A stretch of DNA of 64,000 nucleotides, from assembly GCA_022059125.1 (NCBI GenBank), contig JAEUWY010000023.1:744001-808000 (forward strand). Reading direction: 5' to 3'. Each line of letters begins with the position of its first letter. The first letter of the stretch is position 1. This document shows, piece after piece, positions 57,292 through 64,000 of this stretch. Below the pieces are notes generated by a model. The model was not told where the DNA came from. It made no database searches and saw only the letters and a program-made list of their open reading frames with translations. The position numbers and the translations under genes are program-made. The DNA comes from Corynespora cassiicola. Taxonomy: Eukaryota > Ascomycota > Dothideomycetes > Pleosporales > Corynesporascaceae.

Positions 57292-59130
57292 TCAGATGCC
57301 AGAATCTTCCTGATCTCCGTAATTCCAGACGTCGGGGTTCTCTGCCAACCAGTCGGTCCACCTGTTGCAGCCCTGTCGAACGGGCTCTAATGAACCATTG
57401 CTTTCGGTGATGATATCCTGTCGCTCGAGGACTTGGAGCGCAAGACCGGAGCCAGCGTGCCAGGCGATGTGGCAGTGCAACAGCCAGACACCAGGGTTGT
57501 CCGGTTTGAATGCAATGACAAGATGTCCAGCCGTAGGCAACATGACTACATCGCGACGTGGAGGATTGTCGAGGTTGAACCCGGGGTTGGATGGGTCGAA
57601 GAGTCCATCACCTGTTTTGATGACTGCGACGTCATGGCCGTGAAGGTGCATGGGATGGAAGCCGCCAGGTCTGTCAGGGGTGCCATTTCCGGCGTTGTTG
57701 ATGGCCATATAAACAAACTCTTCAGGTATGGTGTAGTTGTAGTTTTCGACTACATACTCGGGGTTCCAGGTCGTGTTTGCAACGTTCAGCAGTGTTGGGT
57801 CGGAGAAGTTGATCCACAGCGGAGTGTCGGCGATTTCCCAGCGGGCGAAGCCATGGGATGGGTTGGCCCGATCAAGTTGAACGGTATGAATGTTTTGTTC
57901 ATAGTTGTTTTGCGGAGGCGTGACATTCCACTTGAGGCGAGGCACAATCGGTTCATCGTTGCAGTGTGGCGCGAAAGGGTGTCTCTCAGAGGTCGGATCA
58001 CCTTCGGTTGCATCAGGGTAGTTGATGAAGCCCATGCGTGTTGAATTGAAGTCATCGGGGGGATAGTTTGGAAATGCGAAGTTGCAGCCATCGCCAGCAG
58101 CAGCGTTGTAATCAGTGCGTATCCAATATTTTCCGTTGCTGCTGGGTGTCATCGGATTCGCCTCCACGATGATGCTAAATCGCTGGCCAATACCAACGGA
58201 GATGTTCGTGGTGACATAGGGCTCGATTGGGACGAAATCGGCAGACACAACAGTGAAGTTGTGGTTGTCAATAGAAAAGTCAAAGTGGAAGTCTGTGCCA
58301 CCATTGACGAGACGAATAAGATAGCGCTCGCCAGGCTCAAAGGTTCGATTGAAATAGGATCCACCACCATTGAAACGGCCTTGGCCGTCCATGAGGATCG
58401 TGTCTGGTGGTGGTGGGATCGGGCGGCTTAGAGCTTGGTGGGCGGCTTCGTATGCGCTTTCATGATACCAATCGGCAATAATAATGGGGTTCCACTCTTG
58501 GGTCCAGTTAGCGGTAGTAGGTCCATGGAACAGTAGTGGACCAGCAACGCCATCAGTGTACTGAGAGCTGTAGTGGCTATGGTACCAAGAATGTCCGTAT
58601 TGCGTGACCCGAAATCGATAGGTGTAGGAATCCCCTTCCGAGATTGGGCATTGAGTGACGCCATTGACGCCATCCATCTCGTTATGACCAAGCATCCTAA
58701 CACCGTGCCAGTGAATCGTTGTTGCGTTGTTCCTGATCGTGTTCCTAATGGTAACTTCGACAGTATCGCCCCAGCACGCCTCAATTAAAGGTCCAGGATA
58801 TTCCCCGTTGATGAGTTGAGCAGTCTTTGGAAAACCATCCGGCTGAATTGACACTTCGTTGATGTCATAACTGTAGGTTCTTAAGGTCCCCTCGGGGATC
58901 TCGTCCTCGTAGTTTGTATTGATGCCATATTCTTTGCCGTTGGGGTCTCTAACCCAACACCCCCGATCTTCTTCGTTGCATTTCACCCAGCCTTCAGGAT
59001 AGGTACAAGTAAACCCAGGAGTGGCTTGGCGAGGTGCAATTTCGTGTTTGATGGCACGCCCAGAGGCAAGAGGAACGGCCACGAGAGCAAGAAGAGAAAC
59101 GAAAGATTGTTTTAGAAGACTCATGTTCAA
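57292..59130 (-). CDS. Laccase (multicopper oxidase), secreted ascomycete type
   Basis: Extracellular enzyme that oxidises phenols and reduces O2 to water; used in melanin formation, lignin or phenolic detoxification. 612 residues, a single exon. Seen: signal peptide (LLKQSFVSLLALVAVPLASG); three cupredoxin domains; copper ligands HWHG (residues 140-143), WYHSHY (182-187), HPMHLHGHD and the T1/T3 block HCHIAWHAGSGLALQ, where Leu at the axial position suggests a high-potential type. The protein ends in DSGI, the C-terminal plug typical of ascomycete laccases (DSGL/V/I), so the chain is complete. Many N-glycosylation sites. Absence of introns is unusual beside intron-rich neighbours but known in the family. 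A second ATG two codons after the first (MNMS) would also work. Confidence 0.97.
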   Translation of the reverse strand: MNMSLLKQSFVSLLALVAVPLASGRAIKHEIAPRQATPGFTCTYPEGWVKCNEEDRGCWVRDPNGKEYGINTNYEDEIPEGTLRTYSYDINEVSIQPDGFPKTAQLINGEYPGPLIEACWGDTVEVTIRNTIRNNATTIHWHGVRMLGHNEMDGVNGVTQCPISEGDSYTYRFRVTQYGHSWYHSHYSSQYTDGVAGPLLFHGPTTANWTQEWNPIIIADWYHESAYEAAHQALSRPIPPPPDTILMDGQGRFNGGGSYFNRTFEPGERYLIRLVNGGTDFHFDFSIDNHNFTVVSADFVPIEPYVTTNISVGIGQRFSIIVEANPMTPSSNGKYWIRTDYNAAAGDGCNFAFPNYPPDDFNSTRMGFINYPDATEGDPTSERHPFAPHCNDEPIVPRLKWNVTPPQNNYEQNIHTVQLDRANPSHGFARWEIADTPLWINFSDPTLLNVANTTWNPEYVVENYNYTIPEEFVYMAINNAGNGTPDRPGGFHPMHLHGHDVAVIKTGDGLFDPSNPGFNLDNPPRRDVVMLPTAGHLVIAFKPDNPGVWLLHCHIAWHAGSGLALQVLERQDIITESNGSLEPVRQGCNRWTDWLAENPDVWNYGDQEDSGI

Positions 59131-61711
59131 GACCAGATGTCGAATGAAAATATGAAATATGTGTTGGTGATGGGATATAAAAGAAGCAGCGAAGGGGAGT
59201 ATTTATGTCAACTATGCCATCATTGCGCTGGTACCTTGAGGATGGCGGCCTCCTCCGTCACAAGATACTTCTTGCGCCTCGCTTGTCCACAGCCAACAAA
59301 CCCATAGTCAGCCCCAAGGATTGGGTGCGGAGTACATTCTCATGACTGGCAGCGCGACGCCTCAAAGCACAATCCGGTAGAGAAAATGACAAGGAACACG
59401 CAGGGAACTCCTAACCAAGTTCCATGGTACACACAGCATGTGTGAAACAGAAGAGTGGCTTGCATCCAAATGACCCAAGAAAGTGGAAGCCTGCACGCTC
59501 CGGTCCCGTACTGAGCCTTCATGCTGACACACGCAGGTACCGTCGCGTGGCTACCTAGGCGGATAGCTTGGTTTGTTAAGAGAATTCCTTGCAATAACAA
59601 GCTGAATCGACGGAAACATTCTAGAAGCAATGACCACAGGTTACCCTATCGCAGTGCTCAGGCGCAAGAGTCTGTGGCGAGTAAGCTTGACAGGCGCCCT
59701 CGGACAGTTCCGAGTGCTCACCTTGTAGGGCTGCCGATGGTGACCCTGCAATAAGCACAGGGCAAAAGACGAACTGCCTTGGTCTGAACCAGTGAGCGTC
59801 CAATCATGAAAGAAAACCGAATATCCAAATTTAGGGAATCTCAGTTGCGGTCGTAGCACCTATCGTTCGATCTGTCAGATCGCCCTCGCAGCTGCCACTT
59901 GAAGCTGACATGGCTGTGCATATGATGTGACTGCACATACGTGGGTGGCCCAACATCAGAGAAGATCAAATAGCAATGAAAATGGTCAAAGTGGCTATAC
60001 AAGGATGGGTATTTTTTTTTTTTTGATAGAAGGGAGTGCTCGAGTCACATGGCGGCATCGCACAGACGATGCGAGGTCGGAACCGAAGAAATTCAAGCAG
60101 AGCCAGGCAAATCGCACGCGGACTGGGGTCCGGGGACTAGGGAATTGGGGTATATCGACAAAGCTACTGCGCAACTGCCATCACTGAGCCCTTGATGAGG
60201 TCAGAATGGCTTTGAGAAGGATGAGGATAAGAGTGAGAGGAGATGGAAACGCCACCGCTTGGATCGTCGCTAGCTCCGACAGCTGCACAGGGCTCCCGAG
60301 GTCGCTTACGCGACAAGCGCTCCATGCCATTACGCCCACCAACTTCCGTTCCTCGTATTCTTCTATCGTATTCCGGCAAAGGAGTGTTGAACAAGCGCCG
60401 AACTCATGTCTTTTCGGCAATACCACTGGAGCTGCCATGTCTAAACTCACGCCACGGCTCATACCGTCAGCCCCTTTTCTTCCTTCCGAGTGCCGTTTTT
60501 GGTCTTACTCCATCGCGAAGAAAGACTGGATTGGACCCACAGCACCTGTCCAGTACTATTTGGAACAACAGCGGTAGTAACACGGTGCGAAAAGAAATGC
60601 CTGCTACGCAAAAGGCCATGGACGGGAAGGACCTTGACTCTATTGTCACCTTGTTAACGTATAGGATTTCAGGATGACTGTTGGTACTAATGCAAGGCAA
60701 CTAGAGGTATTTCTCAGATATGTAGGTTTTATTGCCTATGCTTCCCACATCCCGCTGTGTACCGGTGTCATGCTGCCTTTTCAATACAGACTGATGCCAA
60801 CGGGGAACAAAAGCTATGCTAACGTAGCAGCGGGGTAGGGGGCTATAACTAAGTCATCCCCTTATTGCGGGTTCCATTGGCGGTGAAGGACATGAACCAC
60901 ATCTGAGGGTTGCCTGTCTCAGAGAAGCGGTCGGATTTTGTCTATGGCATTGGTGAGAATGCGAGGTACGGCTCATTCCTGCCAAACCTCGGCCGAAATT
61001 TTTTTCGAAAAATCCAAGTGGCTTGGTTGTAGCTGACATTTTGCATTGCCATAGGTGCCATCACAGGAACAGATTCTGGAGACGAATGGGGCCAGACTGA
61101 ACCTGAGGGTCCAACTCAATACAAGGCCATCCAAAGATGATCTTCAGCGAATCTCCGCTAATGTGATGATTTTTCGGCTCTGCTGTTTTGTGAGATGGAA
61201 CGCCTGACTGGTCCTGTCCGGTCGGGCGCTCCCGTTTCACTCCCACACTCGGCATGTCTCGTATCAGGTTCTGGCATTCTACAGCTTCCGCAGATTTCCG
61301 CCATTGCTTCCATATGTCTAGAATCCCATGCCCTAGGCAGCGATATGGGTGCAAAGGCATCACGAACCAGCCTGTGATACATTCACGAGCGAAGGGGGCG
61401 GTTTTTGCGGGCATAAGCTGGAGCTGGGCGGAAGACATCGATGATTGGTGTCAGACGCCTGCTCGTGCTGATGACTTCCATTTAATCTGAATCTCCACAT
61501 TCATGTGGCTCCAAGCAAGGATGCAACAATGGTTCTCTTGATGAAAATGTGCGTTTGGAGTTCCCGTCAATGCTTGGGAAAAGAAACCGTGATGGCGTGA
61601 TTACATAAGCATTGCTTTGATTTGGGCGCGTGCTGGACGCGACCCAACACCCTCCCCATACCTACATCCTCACGCGCCAGCCCCCATTTTTAAAAGACAC
61701 TGCCTGATTGC
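59131..61711. other. 2.6 kb without a recognisable gene
   Basis: Contains the laccase promoter next to 59131 and, at the right end, the promoter of the glycosylase gene. A T15-type homopolymer lies at about 60,010-60,024. Frames are short and without domains. Confidence 0.5.
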
Positions 61712-62914
61712 ATGGGTCGACCGTCGAAATCTTCCAGGCACCTGACTACGGAGACTAAGCCACAGCTTCGAAGACGGCGCAACTTGGTGCCCGTCCAGGA
61801 TAGTGGCGCAAAAAATGGCCAGGCCGAAGACGAAGGAGGAAAGCCACGCGAAGAGAAGAAGAAGCGCCGTCGTCGCAAACTGTTGAAGTCGCAGCGCCGG
61901 CGGGCAGTTGCTGTGGGCTTCAAAGAAGGCCAGGCTATTCTTGCAGTCGCTGAACGTATTGATCACGGGTTGCAGCTTATGTCGGGCGCGATTCAGCAAC
62001 TCCAGTCATCCCTGCTGAATCTCCCAGCACCCGGAAAGTCCAAGTCGCGATCTAAAAAGCCTCAGTTAGTCAAAGCGCCATACTTTTTCCAGGCAAATGT
62101 GGTGCCAAAGGTCCCCAGTTCCTTCGTACCATCACCCTATATCCAGGGAGCCTTGAGAGAGGAAGCTGAAGCCATAGGGGCTGAAAGCACAGCCCCTACC
62201 TCCAATACAGCGAAAGGAACCGCGACCAAGACAGCGGCTAAGGTCTCGCCCATGTTCTATGTCGACCCATTCTCTGTCGTTCCCACGCCATCTGGCCTTT
62301 CTTTCATCCTCCAACCTTCCTATTTTGGCCTTATCCAAGAACGCATATGCGGAGACTTATTTGCACTCGTTATCCAGGCTATACTGTGGAACCAAACAAC
62401 AGCCCATGCAGCGCGGCCGATATTATTCCAGTTTCTCTGTGCTTATCCATCGCCCGAAAGGCTAGCTACCGCAAAGCATGAAGACGTTTTGGATATCATC
62501 AAGGTTCTTGGGCTGCAGAATAGACGAACAAGCGTTTTGATCAAACTTGCACAAACTTGGGTTGCATTTCCACCATCGCCTCTGAGAAGATATGCGAAAC
62601 GCAACTATCCCAACCAGGGGGATAATGCCACTACCCGGGATGGCCAACTTCTCAGCCTGGATGACCCTGAATCAGGTTGGGAAATAGCACACCTTCCAGG
62701 TATTGGTCCCTATGCGATCGATTCTTTCAGGATATTCTACCGGGACACTCTTCGAGGTATTGGTAGTGGTGACGGCCTGGAGCCTGAATGGAAAAGGGTT
62801 GTTCCGCAGGACAAGGATCTGCGAGCTTATCTGGTGTGGAGGTGGAGACAAGAGGGGTGGGACTGGAACATGCTCACGGGTGAGAAGACGAGATGTTTAC
62901 CGAACGGGCTCTAA
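61712..62914 (+). CDS. MBD4-like HhH-GPD DNA glycosylase
   Basis: Base-excision repair enzyme of the MBD4-like branch of the HhH-GPD superfamily, which removes T or U from G-mismatches arising by deamination. 400 residues, no intron. The N-terminal ~70 residues are very basic (KKKRRRRKLLKSQRRRR-like), probably nuclear targeting and DNA contact. The catalytic domain starts near residue 210: DLFALVIQAILWNQTTAHAARPILFQFLCAYPSP, VLGLQNRRTSVLIKLAQTWV, the helix-hairpin-helix LPGIGPYAIDSFRIF (from ~328) with catalytic Asp337, then EWKRVVPQDKDLRAYLVWRWRQEGWDW. These match the human MBD4 glycosylase region segment by segment. No methyl-CpG-binding domain is present. In a fungus with cytosine methylation or RIP-type deamination such an enzyme would repair G-T pairs (inference). 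Confidence 0.92.
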   Translation: MGRPSKSSRHLTTETKPQLRRRRNLVPVQDSGAKNGQAEDEGGKPREEKKKRRRRKLLKSQRRRAVAVGFKEGQAILAVAERIDHGLQLMSGAIQQLQSSLLNLPAPGKSKSRSKKPQLVKAPYFFQANVVPKVPSSFVPSPYIQGALREEAEAIGAESTAPTSNTAKGTATKTAAKVSPMFYVDPFSVVPTPSGLSFILQPSYFGLIQERICGDLFALVIQAILWNQTTAHAARPILFQFLCAYPSPERLATAKHEDVLDIIKVLGLQNRRTSVLIKLAQTWVAFPPSPLRRYAKRNYPNQGDNATTRDGQLLSLDDPESGWEIAHLPGIGPYAIDSFRIFYRDTLRGIGSGDGLEPEWKRVVPQDKDLRAYLVWRWRQEGWDWNMLTGEKTRCLPNGL

Positions 62915-63892
62915 GTGTTGGTTGCGCCAACGTCAGCAACGCCTTCAATTTTCCATTGCGGCCATTTCGATCTTTGGCGGCTGAGTTCCGGGAGTTCCGT
63001 ACACGATCTCTGTCATCCAGAACATCGAAATCCCAGTGAACAACCGCATGCATTTCCTGATACTGCCTGGATGATAGGCCATACTCGAGATAGCAAGTCA
63101 TCGTCTTCTCGGACATCCCCTCTACCGCTGAAAGTCCAGGCCCCTCAGGTCAAGCCGCTAAACATAGGTGGCTGCCGGAACCTTCGTAGCGAAGTGTGGC
63201 GTTGGACTTGCATTCCCGAAAATGAGCTGTCGTGCTAGCAGGCTTAGCACCACAAGCCTTAAAATAAGCTTTGTGGAAGCCATGCGTCCAGAGAGGTGGA
63301 CCCAGTACGGAACTTGTCGGAGCGATACAAACCATGGGTGTTGGGTTCGGTTTTATAAGGATCTAGATCCGCTGGCATTGCCTCCCAATGAATCGACGTT
63401 AATAATGGAATTATGAATGGGTATACCATTAAGCGAACCCATCTCAGCTGAATAGAAATGTGTCAGCTACCACGAGACCGCTACCCACTCCGGGATGGAA
63501 GCACCGAGAGCTAGTCCACGTGAGCTAAAGCTAGATGCATGACTCCAACCAAATATGGCTCCAGCCTTCCTTGATCCATCGTCGTTTCACCCCGCTAAAC
63601 GTGTCGTACCTCGGGGGTAGACGCGTGAACGGACTTCGCGATGCCATCACTTTCCTTTCAGGGCATCATCGTCGGTTCTCCGCTGAATGAAACCGAGAGA
63701 TGCAAAATATCCCATCTGCATATGGTTAATTTCCTAAACTCCGCAAGTCTAGACTTGCTCTCGGTACGGAACATGGAGTATATAACTTGCTTTCCCTTCG
63801 ACTACATCAATCATTAAGCCTATCTCGTTTCCTCACTGTAGACAAGCATTCCTTACATAATATCTTGAAGTTTCTCCGTTCCATTCACCATC
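62915..63892. other. Intergenic before the truncated secreted-protein gene
   Basis: 978 bp; no gene seen. The last ~110 bp hold a core promoter with TATA box and a pyrimidine-rich leader. Confidence 0.6.
63779..63785 (+). promoter_or_regulatory. TATA box of the terminal gene
   Basis: TATATAA 114 bp before the start codon, followed by CTTTCCCTTCG and CTCGTTTCCTC pyrimidine runs that usually mark fungal transcription starts. Confidence 0.6.
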
Positions 63893-64000
63893 ATGCAGCC
63901 CAGGCATATTCTCCTCCTGTCGACAACAGCGTCTGCATTCTCATTCCCAAGTGTCTTTGGGCGAAGAGATGGAGGTGTGAACTGCCCCGACATCTGGGGA
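63893..64000 (+). CDS. Secreted protein, N-terminal fragment (runs off the window)
   Basis: Open from the ATG at 63893 to the window end, 36 codons. The start sits in CATCATG after a well-formed core promoter. The first ~25 residues (MQPRHILLLSTTASAFSFPS) form a signal peptide; then GRRDGGVNCPDIWG begins the mature part, with a dibasic RR that could be a propeptide site. The family cannot be named from this fragment. Confidence 0.6.
   Translation, partial: MQPRHILLLSTTASAFSFPSVFGRRDGGVNCPDIWG

Overview
The window is nuclear DNA of a filamentous ascomycete (Pezizomycotina; Dothideomycetes is my best guess, not proven). The reasons are many short GT-AG introns (mostly 48-165 nt, donors such as GTAAGT, GTACGT and GTGAGT, CTAAC/CTGAC-like branch sites), fungal-only families (Zn2Cys6 factor, fungal rhodopsin-domain protein, DSGI-ending ascomycete laccase, MBD4-like glycosylase) and no bacterial operon structure. 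All gene models were spliced by hand; exon junctions are given with each gene.

Layout. 1-6.8 kb: 5'-truncated MFS sugar transporter, a linalool dehydratase/isomerase-like protein and an unrecognised protein with an HRSWTG motif. 9.7-17 kb: secreted S28 serine peptidase and a Zn2Cys6 regulator, both on the minus strand. 17.6-24.1 kb: housekeeping genes: CGI121 (KEOPS complex), COX4, nicotinamidase PNC1 (divergent from COX4) and an oxysterol-binding protein. 24.1-30.7 kb: a 6.7 kb AT-rich stretch without genes between two convergent genes, loaded with strand-biased short motifs (TTTTAG, TCTCCAT). 30.7-48 kb: tricalbin-type membrane tether, a DUF7514-like RD-repeat protein, UGP1, a dihydroneopterin aldolase, STI1 and a bZIP factor. 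48.4-48.6 kb: a tRNA-Lys(CTT) gene. 50.9-59.1 kb: tyrosinase, fungal rhodopsin-domain receptor-like protein and laccase. 61.7-64 kb: MBD4-like DNA glycosylase and the start of a secreted protein cut by the window end.

Functionally the middle of the window is core metabolism and proteostasis (respiration, NAD salvage, UDP-glucose, pterins, Hsp90 co-chaperone, sterol/lipid contact sites). The right end is an accessory, secretory phenol-oxidation neighbourhood.

The two strongest oddities are: (1) a tRNA-Lys(CTT) gene that has the normal anticodon intron plus a second 51-nt insert in the T arm, and that insert looks exactly like a fungal spliceosomal intron (GTACGA...CTAAC...CACAG); and (2) the motif-dense non-coding island at 24.98-29.85 kb, with 19 TTTTAG copies on one strand against one seen on the other (hand count).
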